From Arthrobacter sp. C9C5 (GTDB lineage: Bacteria; Actinomycetota; Actinomycetes; Actinomycetales; Micrococcaceae), in NCBI RefSeq assembly GCF_013359735.1, contig NZ_JABFMX010000017.1:31250-95249 (forward strand): a stretch of 64,000 nucleotides of DNA, read 5' to 3'. The translations under genes were made by a program, and so were the position numbers. The notes under the pieces are model-generated. The model ran no database searches. It was not told the DNA's origin and saw only the letters and a list, made by a program, of their open reading frames with translations. This document shows positions 8,447 through 17,462 of the stretch, piece after piece; positions within the stretch are counted from its first letter, which is position 1; the number at the start of each line of letters is the position of its first letter.

Positions 8447-9143
8447 GCCTCATCTTATGGGCCCATCGCGACGGCGTGACGGCCCGGTCGGGTGGACCGG
8501 GAGCCAGGGAGCGGGTGAGCTCCAGCCAAACCGTCTCCGCGATCTGCCCGGAAGACTGCCCGGCGTCGATGATGACAAAGGAGGGGAAATCGTCGAGCTC
8601 CCTATAGCCCTTGTCGAAGGCCGCCAGGCTCTCCAGGTCCTCGGTGTCGGTGCCCCGCTTGGCGATTCTGCTCAAGGCAAGGTCAGCCGGCACGGCGAAG
8701 TAGAACACAGCGTCCGGGGCGGGAAGCAACCGCAGCAGCCAGGGCAGGAAACGTCCCGGGCCCAGGCCCCTCACCCGCTTCAATGCCAACTGGCAGTAAA
8801 GGTACCGGTCCATGATCACGATGCCGGAAAAACATCTGGCCCGTAGATGGGAAAGCAGGACGTTGGCGCAGCGGATGGTCGTTTCGGCAGCGTCTAGCAA
8901 TCCGGCCGGAACGCTCAGGCCGAGACGGCTGGACCATGCGGTCATTTTGCTCCGCCCGCAGGGATTCTTCGCTACGGTCGCGCGCCGTCCGGAGCCCACC
9001 AGCCGTTGGGCAAGCAGTCGCGCCGCCGTGGATTTGCCTGCGCCGTCGATGCCGGCAAGCACAACCACCACGGCAGGGCGGGTCCCGGACAGCCGCCGCG
9101 ACGGGGATGCTTCGGTGGAGGTGGCAGCCAGGGGAACGTTCAT
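8382..9143 (-). CDS. thymidylate-kinase-like P-loop nucleotide kinase
   Basis: 253 residues. The P-loop GIDGAGKST lies at about 31-39, followed by TMK-like features: MDRYLYCQLA (DR-Y/H motif), PDAVFYFAVPADLALSRI and a lid-region RGTDTEDLES. It probably phosphorylates a nucleoside monophosphate or a related substrate; it diverges from housekeeping TMK. The first five residues, MNVPL, are the same as the start of TerC at 62401, and the riboswitch-like leader upstream is also shared, so the 5' end appears to have been copied from a terC locus. That supports ATG at 9143 rather than the longer frame. It overlaps the K+ channel gene downstream. Confidence 0.85.
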   Translation of the reverse strand: MNVPLAATSTEASPSRRLSGTRPAVVVVLAGIDGAGKSTAARLLAQRLVGSGRRATVAKNPCGRSKMTAWSSRLGLSVPAGLLDAAETTIRCANVLLSHLRARCFSGIVIMDRYLYCQLALKRVRGLGPGRFLPWLLRLLPAPDAVFYFAVPADLALSRIAKRGTDTEDLESLAAFDKGYRELDDFPSFVIIDAGQSSGQIAETVWLELTRSLAPGPPDRAVTPSRWAHKMRHGLCGYALDGFRGRAGSADAR

Positions 9144-9152
9144 GGGGACCTG

Positions 9153-9293
9153 ATTCCAGTCAGTTATTGAACCAACTGGAGGTCTCTCCCGGCCGAAATG
9201 ATCGGCTCTGCCCGCCGGAGTGTACTGGGACACCCGTATTGACGACGGACCGGATCTGGGGATACTCCCCTCCGTATGTAACTAGTGAAGCAC
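9153..9293 (-). promoter_or_regulatory. yybP-ykoY-type manganese riboswitch (copy 1, ahead of kinase/K+ channel genes)
   Basis: Read on the minus strand: GTGCTTCACT, then GGAGGGGAGTATCCCC, GTCCGTCGTCAATACGG, GGCCGGGAGAGACCTCC and a trailing TCCAGT/ACTGGA hairpin before the ATG. GGAGG pairs with CCTCC as stem P1; GGAGTA and AGAGA are in the positions of the Mn2+-binding loops of the yybP-ykoY class, and GTCGTCA is also typical. The late hairpin overlaps the 3' strand of P1, as an expression platform would. It aligns along its length with copy 2 at 62254-62390 ahead of TerC. Confidence 0.85.
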
Positions 9294-9382
9294 GGTTCAC
9301 CTGCTGAGGGAAAGAGAGCGTGCCGGCCCGGCCCGGCCCGGCCTCGGGGCAGTACGACGGTTGCGTCAGCCCCTCGGCGCCC

Positions 9383-10999
9383 TCAGCCAGTCAGTATCCA
9401 GGCAGCGTTGTTCGGTTGCAGCCAGCCCTCCTGCTCCAGCGGCTGGGCGCTGAAGATCACCGTGCCCGCAGGAAGCTGCACCGGCTCGGCACCCATGGCG
9501 ACAGCGATGAGGAAGTGTTCGTTTCGTTCGCAGACCAGCAGCTCGCCGGCCTCGACACGCCAGGTGCCGCCGTCGTCCGCGGTGAAGACCTCGTTCTTCC
9601 ACAGCTTCCGGCGCAGCGCTAACGCCGCTTTGGTCAGGTTCAGGACGGACTCGGCGTCCCGCTCCTGCCGTTCGACGGCGTACCTGCCCCAGCCTGCGGG
9701 GAGCGGCAACCAGGGCTCGGAGGGTGGCCCTTCAGCGGTGCCGAGTGCGAAGCCGTGGTGCAGCGCTGGATCCTCGGTCCATGGCAGCGGCACCCGAGCG
9801 CCGTCGCGGCAGACGCCGCCGCGGGCCCACATGGGATCCACCCGGGCCTCGAGCGGCACGTCGACCTCGGGCAGCCCGAGCTCTTGACCCTGGTAGAGAT
9901 ACGCCGGGCCGGGCAGGCCCAGCAGGGCCACTAGCGCGGCGCGGGCCCGCATCGCACCGACGTCGCCGCCGCCGAACCGGGTGGCCGTGCGGACAATGTC
10001 GTGGTTCTCCAGCGCCCACGTCGGCGTCGCACCGTGCAACAGGCGGGCGGCTTCGAGTTCGTTACCGACGGCTGCCCATGACTCCGGGTCCCAGCCGAGC
10101 TTCACGAAAGCGAAGGCGAAGGCCTGGTGCATCTCGCCCGCGCGGGTGTAGCGGGCCGCGCGGGCCGGTTCCAGGTTGACCTCGCCCACCAGCAGGCGGT
10201 GCGGCTCATAATTCTCGGCCAGGGTGCGCCAGCGGCGGTACACCTCATGGACTTCCTCCTGGTCGGAGACCTGCGGGTTGGACCGCAGCCCGTCCACTAC
10301 GCCGCCTGTCGACGGGGAATCCGGCAGGCCCTCGGCCTTGAACAGGGCGTGCGCAACGTCGATGCGGAGGCCGTCCACGCCCTTGTCGAACCAGAACTTC
10401 AGCACGCCCTCGAAGTACTCGCCGATGGCGGGGTTGCGCCAGTTCCAGTCCGGCTGGCCGGCGGAGAAGAGGTGCAGGTACCAGTCGTTGTCCGTCGCGG
10501 ACGCAGGGTTGGCCCGGCTCCAGGCCGGGCCGCCGAAGACGCTCTGCCAGTTGTTCGGGGGAGTGTCGGCGTCGGGGCCGGCCACAAAGTGGAACATCTC
10601 CCGCTCCGGCGAGCCCGGGCCGGCCGCGAGGGCCGCCTGGAACAGCGGGTGCTCGGAGGAGCAGTGGTTGGGGACGACGTCGAGCAGGACCTTCAGGCCC
10701 AGAGCGTGCGCCTGTTCCAGCAGCGACTCGAACTGCTCCAGCGTCCCGAACAGCGGGTCCACGCCGCAGTAGTCGCTCACGTCGTAGCCCTGGTCCACCT
10801 GTGGGGAAGGCTGGAACGGGGTCATCCAGATGCCGTCGACGCCGAGCGAGGCGATGTACGGCAGCCGCGCGGTGAGCCCGGCGAGGTCGCCCACGCCGTC
10901 GCCGTCGCCGTCCGCGAAGGAGCGCGGGTACACCTGGTAAATGACCGCGGACTGCCACCATGCGGCCGGCGCCAGGGCCGCTTCCTCCGGCACGCTCAT
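9383..10999 (-). CDS. GH13 alpha-glucosidase / oligo-1,6-glucosidase-like enzyme
   Basis: 538 residues, cytosolic (no signal peptide). It starts with the classical WWQSAVIYQVYPRSFAD and GDLAGLTARLPYIASLGVDGIW. The GH13 conserved regions are all present: LLDVVPNH, GLRIDVAHALF with the nucleophile Asp, LLVGEVNL with the acid/base Glu, and ALENHD with the transition-state-stabilising Asp. The architecture matches bacterial alpha-glucosidases that hydrolyse maltose, isomaltose or sucrose from the non-reducing end; the exact linkage cannot be read from sequence alone. It stands alone between the riboswitch operon and the lipid kinase gene. Confidence 0.95.
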   Translation of the reverse strand: MSVPEEAALAPAAWWQSAVIYQVYPRSFADGDGDGVGDLAGLTARLPYIASLGVDGIWMTPFQPSPQVDQGYDVSDYCGVDPLFGTLEQFESLLEQAHALGLKVLLDVVPNHCSSEHPLFQAALAAGPGSPEREMFHFVAGPDADTPPNNWQSVFGGPAWSRANPASATDNDWYLHLFSAGQPDWNWRNPAIGEYFEGVLKFWFDKGVDGLRIDVAHALFKAEGLPDSPSTGGVVDGLRSNPQVSDQEEVHEVYRRWRTLAENYEPHRLLVGEVNLEPARAARYTRAGEMHQAFAFAFVKLGWDPESWAAVGNELEAARLLHGATPTWALENHDIVRTATRFGGGDVGAMRARAALVALLGLPGPAYLYQGQELGLPEVDVPLEARVDPMWARGGVCRDGARVPLPWTEDPALHHGFALGTAEGPPSEPWLPLPAGWGRYAVERQERDAESVLNLTKAALALRRKLWKNEVFTADDGGTWRVEAGELLVCERNEHFLIAVAMGAEPVQLPAGTVIFSAQPLEQEGWLQPNNAAWILTG

Positions 11000-11147
11000 A
11001 GGTTGGCGCCCGCGGAGACGTTCGTGTCAGGTCGGTGCCGGAGAAAGAAATCCATATCGGCAACCGTACGGTCGGCCACGCGAGCGGACAACTTGCTGGC
11101 AGGGAATGGAGCCGCGCCCGATCCGCCGGTGCGGCACGGTCCGTGCC

Positions 11148-12125
11148 TCATGGGGGAGGAGGTGGTGCGCCTTCCGCCGGCAAATTCGTGGCGCCCGGTC
11201 CGTCGAACGATGCGCTCGTGCTGCTCTGGGGCACCACCACGTGGACGGCGTTGCGCTGGACGGTGAAATCGGTGGGCGTTGTGGTGGCGATCTCGCCGTC
11301 AAGGTTCACCGGCAGCGGCTGGTCGGTGACCACCCGGACCCGCCGGGTGGTCAGGTGGTACACCCGGTCGTGTTTGATGAAACTGCCGTCCTTGAGCAGC
11401 CGGGCAATGCTCACGTGCTCCCGCAGGGGACCCGCCAGGATGGCGTAAATGTCAAGGGTGTGGTCATCGATCCCTGCGGTGGGGGAGACCGTGTTGCCGC
11501 CGCCGTAATGCCGGCCGTTGCCGACCGCCAGCTGAAGCAGATCCTCGAGCTCCAGCGGCTCGTGGTCGCCGTCCGGGAACTCGAGGCGGGCCCGGAACGG
11601 CTTGTGCCGGGCATAGGCCCGAAGCGTGGCGATGCTGTAGGCCAGCGGCCCGACGAACCGCTTCAGGCGGGGGCTCAGCGCCTCGGTAACCGCCACCGAG
11701 AGGCCCACGGATGCGACGTTGAGGAACGGCTCACCGTTGGCCCGGCCGAGGTCGATGTCCACCACCTTGCCTTCGGCGACGACGGCGCACGCCTCGGCAA
11801 GATTATTCGGTATCTCCAGAGTGCGGGCGAAGTCGTTGGCGGTGCCCAGGGGAAGAACGCCGAGCACAACGTTGGTGCCGGCAACCCGGCCGGCGGCGTA
11901 GGAGACCGTCCCGTCGCCGCCGCCGACAACCACGAGGTCGTGCCCGTCCGCAAGCACCCGGTCAAGGGTCCCGGCCAGGTCTGTCCCTGACTGCACGAGG
12001 TGAACGGCGGAGATCGGCACGCCGGCCTTACGCATCGCGTCCACAGCAAGTTCGTGCGACCCCGCCCGGCGAGACCCAGCGTTGATCACAACGGCGGCAG
12101 AGCGTGCGTCCCGGACAGTCTTCAT
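11148..12125 (-). CDS. diacylglycerol/lipid kinase (DagK/YegS family)
   Basis: 325 residues with the DAGK catalytic domain: VVINAGSRRAG at the start, VVVGGGDGTVSYAAG (GGDGT nucleotide-binding motif), LGVLPLGTANDFAR, and a C-terminal beta-sandwich with SPTAGIDDHTLDIY. Soluble bacterial members phosphorylate diacylglycerol or related lipids at the membrane surface. It is separated from the glucosidase by about 150 bases with no recognisable feature, and from the TPP enzyme by 35 bases on the same strand. Confidence 0.93.
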   Translation of the reverse strand: MKTVRDARSAAVVINAGSRRAGSHELAVDAMRKAGVPISAVHLVQSGTDLAGTLDRVLADGHDLVVVGGGDGTVSYAAGRVAGTNVVLGVLPLGTANDFARTLEIPNNLAEACAVVAEGKVVDIDLGRANGEPFLNVASVGLSVAVTEALSPRLKRFVGPLAYSIATLRAYARHKPFRARLEFPDGDHEPLELEDLLQLAVGNGRHYGGGNTVSPTAGIDDHTLDIYAILAGPLREHVSIARLLKDGSFIKHDRVYHLTTRRVRVVTDQPLPVNLDGEIATTTPTDFTVQRNAVHVVVPQSSTSASFDGPGATNLPAEGAPPPPP

Positions 12126-12160
12126 TCACAACATGGTAGGACGCGGACCTGTGTACTCCG

Positions 12161-13840
12161 TTAGCCGGCCACCGCCGCCTTCGCGGCCCGCGAGGCTTCC
12201 ATCCACTCGCTCAGCCACGGGGCCCGGACGCTGGAGGTGATCCGGCAGTCGGCCACGAAGGTTCCCCTGGCGCCGGCGTCGATCCAGTCGGTGAGCGCGG
12301 AAAGGTCCTCCAGCGAGCGGATGATCGCCGATTCGGCACCGAGGGCCCGGGCGACGCCGCTGAAGTCCACCTCGGGGATCAGCATCGGCTTTTCGGTCAG
12401 GCCTTGGGATCCGTACTGGTGGATTTCGGCTCCGTAGGCGGCGTCGTTGTAGATCACGACGACGGCGCTGCGGGCGGCGCCGATCAGCGATTCGAGGTCG
12501 GACAGGCCCATCAGGAAGCCGCCGTCGCCGGATGCCAGCACCAGGGTGCGGTCCTCCTCCACTGCGCGGGCTGCCCCGACGGCGCTGGCCAGGCCCAGTC
12601 CGATGGTCTGGTAGGCGGTCCCCACCATGACCAGGTCCTGTGGCCGCGGAATGCGCCAGTACATGGGTGCCCAGCCGACGAAGTGCCCGCCGTCCTGGAC
12701 CACCGTGCGGCGCTCGGGCAGCACCGCGTCCAGGGCCTTAGCGAGCGAGCGCGGGTCCAGCCGGCCGTCCGGGGTCTCCGCTGCGCCGGGGTGGTGGGCC
12801 GGTTCCTCGGCCAGGCGTTTGCGGGCTTCCGCGCGCCAGGCTCCGGAGGGTGCGGCGACCGGCGCGGCCGGGTCATCCAGCAGCGCCAGGAGGCGTTCCG
12901 CAGCGCACTTCACGTCCCCGCTGACGAACGTGTCCACCCGGGGGTGCGTCGGCTGCAGGGCGGCGTCGATCTGGATGACCGTGCTGTCGGGGCCGAGCAG
13001 GTGGCCGAACCGCATGGTGAAGGGGCTCAGGCTCGCGCCCGCCACGAGGATGACGTCGGCCTCGCCCATGAGCCCGGCCGCGGTGTCAGTGCCGAAGCCG
13101 CCCGCGACGCCGAGGTATCCGTCGCCCTCAAGGAGGTTGAGCGCCAGCGCGGTTCCGGCGGTCAGCGCGCCGAGGCGGTCGGCGAGTTGCCGGAGCTCCC
13201 GGCCGGCGCCGGCCAGATGTGCGCCGCGGCCGGCGAGGACGAGCGGCCGCCTCGCCCCGGCGAGGAGGCGGGCCACCTGCTCCAGGCCGCCGTCGACGTC
13301 GACGTCGTCATTTTCGGCTGGCGCCAGCGGCGCCGGAAGCTCTTCATCGGCCGCTTCGAGGGCGGCGAGGTCGTACGGGATGGCAATCACGACGGCGGTG
13401 CGCTTGGTGAGTGCGAACTCCACCGCCTGCTGCGTGATGGAACCAGCGGCCTCCCGGGTGACGGTGAAGGTGGCGGCGCCCAGGCCCGCGGCGATGGCCG
13501 TCTGGTCCACGTCCTGGGGGCGGGCGCCGGTGGTGGGGGCGTCCCCGGTGACCAGCACGACGGGGATCTGCGCCTGCACGGACTCGGCCAGGGCGGTGAG
13601 CGCGTTGGTGTAGCCGGGGCCGTAGGTGGTGGTGCCCGCCGCGAGGCGTCCCGACGTCCGGTAGTAGGCGTCGGCCGCGGCGATGGCGGCGCCCTCGTGC
13701 CGGACGGCGGTGAAGCGGAGGCCCAGCTGCTCGGCGGCGTCCAGAAAGTGGACGTTGCCGTTGCCCATGACCCCGAAGAGGTCGGTGAGGTAGCTGCCGA
13801 GAACCTGCGCTACGCGGCCCGAGACGGTGAGAGTAGTCAT
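12161..13840 (-). CDS. thiamine-pyrophosphate-dependent enzyme (acetolactate-synthase-like)
   Basis: 559 residues with the three-domain layout of the TPP/2-oxoacid decarboxylase superfamily: an N-terminal Pyr domain with the cofactor-activating Glu (AVRHEGAAIAAADAY), a central DHS-like domain, and a C-terminal PP domain with SGDGGFLMGLSDLES and YNDAAYGAEI (Mg-TPP motif). It is probably not the biosynthetic acetolactate synthase: no regulatory subunit gene is adjacent. It lies downstream of the Lrp gene on the same strand, and a sequence similar to the region upstream of the Lrp gene precedes it, so Lrp control is likely. Substrate unknown. Confidence 0.88.
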   Translation of the reverse strand: MTTLTVSGRVAQVLGSYLTDLFGVMGNGNVHFLDAAEQLGLRFTAVRHEGAAIAAADAYYRTSGRLAAGTTTYGPGYTNALTALAESVQAQIPVVLVTGDAPTTGARPQDVDQTAIAAGLGAATFTVTREAAGSITQQAVEFALTKRTAVVIAIPYDLAALEAADEELPAPLAPAENDDVDVDGGLEQVARLLAGARRPLVLAGRGAHLAGAGRELRQLADRLGALTAGTALALNLLEGDGYLGVAGGFGTDTAAGLMGEADVILVAGASLSPFTMRFGHLLGPDSTVIQIDAALQPTHPRVDTFVSGDVKCAAERLLALLDDPAAPVAAPSGAWRAEARKRLAEEPAHHPGAAETPDGRLDPRSLAKALDAVLPERRTVVQDGGHFVGWAPMYWRIPRPQDLVMVGTAYQTIGLGLASAVGAARAVEEDRTLVLASGDGGFLMGLSDLESLIGAARSAVVVIYNDAAYGAEIHQYGSQGLTEKPMLIPEVDFSGVARALGAESAIIRSLEDLSALTDWIDAGARGTFVADCRITSSVRAPWLSEWMEASRAAKAAVAG

Positions 13841-13961
13841 GCGGAAAGCATGTGGGTTGGGTCACGAATCGGCAATAGCGTCGATTTTGACTGGGACTTT
13901 TGGCAGTCAGGGACCAGTTGAAGTGAAAATTTGCCCACTCGGCGCGGGTGGGCCAGGAGCC

Positions 13962-14465
13962 TTACTCGGCGGGGCGCGACTCCTGCTCCGAGAGCCGGGC
14001 CAGCAGGCCGTCGTAGCGCGGGGGCAGGAGCTCCAGCACGGAAATGGCGGTGCTGGTCCGCTGGATGCCGTCGATTTCCAGGATCTGGTTGGTGATGCGG
14101 TAGAGGTCGGCCGTGCCGCGGGCCACCACCTTGGCCATGAGGTCCGCATCCCCGGTGGTGGCGTGCACCTCGATCACCTCGGGGATCGCGGCGAGCCCGT
14201 CTTCCACCGCCCCGGTCCGCGTCTGGCTGATGGACAGGGAAAGGAAGGCCATGAGCTCGTAGCCCAGCGCGGCGGGGTCCAGCCTGCGGCTGAAGGACCG
14301 GAGGGCGCCGCTGCGCTCCAGCCGCGCCAGCCGGGCATGGACGGTGTTCCGGGCGACGTTCAGCGTCCGCGAGAGGGCCAGGGCGCTGGCTTCGGGGTCC
14401 TTGTCCATCGCCAGGATGATCCGGCCGTCGAGTGAATCCAGGGTGCGGGGGGTTGGGTTGGTCAT
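13962..14465 (-). CDS. Lrp/AsnC-family transcriptional regulator
   Basis: 167 residues: an N-terminal winged HTH (DGRIILAMDKDPEASALALSR, then TVHARLARLERSGALR) followed by a RAM/AsnC ligand-binding domain (VIEVHATTGDADLMAKVVA). Divergent from an aminotransferase and amino-acid permease pair and upstream of the TPP enzyme on its own strand. I infer that it senses an amino acid and controls both sides. The intergenic segment has GCAGTCAGTTGAAGT at about 14475-14489, echoed before the TPP gene at 13903-13925. Confidence 0.93.
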   Translation of the reverse strand: MTNPTPRTLDSLDGRIILAMDKDPEASALALSRTLNVARNTVHARLARLERSGALRSFSRRLDPAALGYELMAFLSLSISQTRTGAVEDGLAAIPEVIEVHATTGDADLMAKVVARGTADLYRITNQILEIDGIQRTSTAISVLELLPPRYDGLLARLSEQESRPAE

Positions 14466-14558
14466 ATTTTCACCGCAGTCAGTTGAAGTTGAGCAGAAGT
14501 TCCAATGGCATGAGGGTATCTTGCATTGTGTGGCGGGTCACAATCATGATCGGTCCTC

Positions 14559-15656
14559 ATGACCCCTGATCAGCTCCTGACCGCGCCGGCCCCAGCACTT
14601 CCCGCACTTCGGGGCGCGGTGGCCGGCCTTCCGTCTTACGTCCCGGGACGGCGGAGTGCCGGCCTGGACATTGCGGCCCTCGCCAGCAACGAAAGCCACT
14701 ACGAGCCCCTCCCCGCGGCCGCCGCAGCGGTGACCGAAGCGGCCGGCACCATGAACCGCTACCCGGACAGCGCCGCCGTCGAACTCCGCGAACGGCTCGC
14801 ACGGCACCTGGGCGTCACCGCCGGGGAAATCGCGGTGGGACCCGGCAGCGTGGGGGTCCTCCAGCAGATCATCACCGGACTGTGCGACGCCGGCGATGAA
14901 GTGATCTTCGCGTGGCGCTCCTTCGAGGCGTACCCCATCCTGGTTGAGCTGGCCGGCGCCCGGCCGGTCCGCATCCCGCTGGACGACGCCGAGGGCCACG
15001 ACCTGGAGGCCATGGCCGCGGCCGTCACCGACCGCACCAAGGTGATCCTGCTCTGCACCCCCAACAACCCCACCGGCGTGCCGATCAGCCACGAGCGCAT
15101 CGAGGCGTTCCTGCGGTCCGTCCGTTCCGACATCCTCGTGGTGGTCGACGAGGCCTACGTGGAATACGCCGACGCCGGCAGCGGCCCCGATTCCCTGACG
15201 CTCTACCGCCGGTACCCCAACGTCTGCATCCTGCGCACCTTCTCGAAGGCCTACGGGCTCGCCGGCCTGCGCGTGGGCTACGCCGTGGCCGCGCCCGCCA
15301 TCGCCGAGGGACTGCGCCGCACCGCCCTTCCCTTCTCGGTGAGCGCGCTTGCCCAGAAGGCTGCGATCGCGTCGCTGGACGCCGGGGACGAGATGGAATC
15401 CCGGGTGGCCGCCGTCAAGCAGGAGCGCGCTCGGATGGCCGCGGAGCTGGAAGCGCAGGGCTGGAAGCTGCAGCCAGGCCAGGGCAACTTCCTGTGGATC
15501 CGTGCCGATGACACCCTCCGGGCAACGCTGGTGGACGCATTCGACCGCGCCGACATCCTGGTGCGCGGGTACCAGGACGACGGCGTTCGCATCACCGTGG
15601 CCGACCCCGCCGCCAACGACCGCGTGCTTCGGCTCCTGGCAGCCCACGCAGGCTGA
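14559..15656 (+). CDS. class I/II PLP aminotransferase (HisC-like / aromatic amino-acid)
   Basis: 365 residues, fold-type I PLP enzyme. Visible: ASNESHYEPLP and NRYPD near the N-terminus as in HisC/Pat proteins, CTPNNPTG substrate-binding loop, VVDEAYVEYA with the PLP-contacting Asp and Tyr, RTFSKAYGLAGLRVGY with the Schiff-base Lys, and a C-terminal VRITV arginine. HisC-like aminotransferases next to Lrp regulators and amino-acid permeases usually act on aromatic or histidinol-phosphate-like substrates. Not in a his operon, so a catabolic or aromatic role is more likely. ATG at 14559. Confidence 0.9.
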   Translation: MTPDQLLTAPAPALPALRGAVAGLPSYVPGRRSAGLDIAALASNESHYEPLPAAAAAVTEAAGTMNRYPDSAAVELRERLARHLGVTAGEIAVGPGSVGVLQQIITGLCDAGDEVIFAWRSFEAYPILVELAGARPVRIPLDDAEGHDLEAMAAAVTDRTKVILLCTPNNPTGVPISHERIEAFLRSVRSDILVVVDEAYVEYADAGSGPDSLTLYRRYPNVCILRTFSKAYGLAGLRVGYAVAAPAIAEGLRRTALPFSVSALAQKAAIASLDAGDEMESRVAAVKQERARMAAELEAQGWKLQPGQGNFLWIRADDTLRATLVDAFDRADILVRGYQDDGVRITVADPAANDRVLRLLAAHAG

Positions 15657-15711
15657 CAACTGACTTACCCCACCCCCTAACTCCGTTCCGCCTACAACCA
15701 GAGGAATCTCC

Positions 15712-17124
15712 ATGGAACAACAGACAAAGACGTCTGCCCGCGCGCTCGGCGCGGCCCTAAAACCCCGGCAGCTGACCATGATGGGCCTGGGCAGCGCCAT
15801 CGGCGCGGGCCTGTTCATCGGCTCCGGCGCCGGCATCCAGGCAGCCGGCCCCGCCGTGCTGATCTCCTACCTCGTCGCCGGCACCCTGATCATCCTGGTG
15901 ATGTGGGCGCTCGGCGAAATGGCCGCAGCCAACCCGGACAGCGGCGCCTTCTCCGTCTACACCGCCAAGGCCTACGGGCCAGTGGCCGGCGCCACCGTCG
16001 GCTGGCTGTGGTGGATCCAGCTGGTCGTGGTCATCGCGGCCGAGGCGCTCGGTGCCGCCGGCCTGCTGGCCACCATCTTCCCGGCCCTGCCGGTGTGGCT
16101 GATGGCGTTTGTTTTCATCGTGGTGCTCACGGCCGTGAACCTGACCAGCGTGAAGAACTTCGGCGAGTTCGAGTTCTGGTTCGCCCTGCTCAAGGTGGCG
16201 GCGATCATCGGGTTCTTGCTGGTGGGCTTCGCGCTGCTCTTCGGCTGGCTGCCGGGCGTGCAGTCGCCGGGCCTGTCCAACTTCATGGGGGAGGGCTTCG
16301 CGCCCAGCGGCTTCGCCGGGATCGCGACGGCGCTGTTCGTGGTCGCCTTCGCGTTCGGCGGCACCGAGATTGTGTCCGTGGCTGCCGCCGAGACGGCCGA
16401 GCCTGCCCGCAGCGTGAAGCAGGCAGTCCGGACGGTGCTGTGGCGCATCCTGGTGTTCTACATCGGCGCCATCTTCATTATTGCGGCCGTGGTCCCCGTG
16501 GGATCGGCCGGGCTGAAGAGCCCGTTCGCCGCGGTGTTGGACGCCGCCGGCATGCCCGGTGCCGCCACTGCCATCACCCTGGTGGCCGTCGCCGCGCTGC
16601 TCTCGGCCCTGAACGCCAACCTCTACGGCGCGTCACGAATGGCGTACTCCCTCGCGGAGCGCGGCGAAGCGCCCCGCCTGCTCGCCTCGGTGTCCAAGGC
16701 CCGGGTCCCGGTGGTTGCCGTCCTGGCCAGCGTCGCCTTCGGCATCGTGACGGTGGTGCTGGAGCTGGCCTTCCCGGAGATGGTCCTTCCCGTCCTGCTC
16801 AACATCGTGGGTTCGACCTGCCTGCTGGTCTGGACGTCCGCCCTGCTGGCCCAGCTGGCCCTGCGGCTCCGCGCCGACCGTGCGGGCACGGAGCTGCCCC
16901 TGCGGATGCCCGGCTTCCCGGGGCTCACGGTGTTTGGCCTGGTGATCCTCGCAGCGATCTTCACGGTCGGCTTCATCGGCGAGGATTCCCGCCCCCAGCT
17001 CCTGAGCACGTTCACCCTCGTGGCACTGCTGGCAGTGGCGAACTGGATGAATCAGCGGAACCGGAAGGTTGCGCCGGTTGAAGAATCCTCCGAGCGTGCC
17101 AAGGAGCCGGCGCTGGTCGACTAA
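15712..17124 (+). CDS. APC-superfamily amino-acid permease
   Basis: 470 residues with about twelve membrane helices. The N-terminus carries the APC signature LTMMGLGSAIGAGLFIGSGA (unwound TM1 binding the substrate carboxylate), and GGTEIVSVAAAE in TM6 is typical of the amino-acid transporter (AAT) family. The start at 15712 has AGAGGA about seven bases upstream. It follows the aminotransferase by 55 bases and ends before a strong hairpin at 17167-17198, so the two form an operon divergent from the Lrp regulator. Confidence 0.94.
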   Translation: MEQQTKTSARALGAALKPRQLTMMGLGSAIGAGLFIGSGAGIQAAGPAVLISYLVAGTLIILVMWALGEMAAANPDSGAFSVYTAKAYGPVAGATVGWLWWIQLVVVIAAEALGAAGLLATIFPALPVWLMAFVFIVVLTAVNLTSVKNFGEFEFWFALLKVAAIIGFLLVGFALLFGWLPGVQSPGLSNFMGEGFAPSGFAGIATALFVVAFAFGGTEIVSVAAAETAEPARSVKQAVRTVLWRILVFYIGAIFIIAAVVPVGSAGLKSPFAAVLDAAGMPGAATAITLVAVAALLSALNANLYGASRMAYSLAERGEAPRLLASVSKARVPVVAVLASVAFGIVTVVLELAFPEMVLPVLLNIVGSTCLLVWTSALLAQLALRLRADRAGTELPLRMPGFPGLTVFGLVILAAIFTVGFIGEDSRPQLLSTFTLVALLAVANWMNQRNRKVAPVEESSERAKEPALVD

Positions 17125-17166
17125 CCAAGGGGATGCCGACCCACCTCGCGGGTTCGGCGTACGCGG

Positions 17167-17198
17167 AGGGCGCGTCCGGTCTGACCGGGCGCGCCCTT
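17167..17198 (+). terminator. rho-independent-like terminator of the permease operon
   Basis: Fourteen-base-pair stem, AGGGCGCGTCCGGT pairing with ACCGGGCGCGCCCT, around a CTG loop, 43 bases after the permease stop and followed by a short T-run only. The remaining sequence to 17462 shows no gene that I can support. Confidence 0.75.
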
Positions 17199-17462
17199 CC
17201 GAGCTGGCATGTAGAGCACGTATCGGCCGGGTGATGGGTTGGGTCGTGTTTTTCCGGACCGCCAGTCCGTTGGAAAAGTGTCAGGCGGCGTTTGGGGCGG
17301 CGTGAAACAGCGGCAGGGTACCGTCGCCCGCGCATCGGTTTCGCAGTGGGTACAGATTCTCCACAGACAACGCGGAGCTGAGTGCCGTTTTTTGGGGCGA
17401 CTTTGAGATACCGGTGCGCCACTCTAAGCTCTCGAAGAGATGTCCGGCCGAGGGGGAACAAC

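Noticed and set aside
12404..13921. Plus-strand open frame of about 500 codons
   Set aside because: Antisense to the TPP-dependent enzyme, which has intact cofactor motifs on the minus strand.
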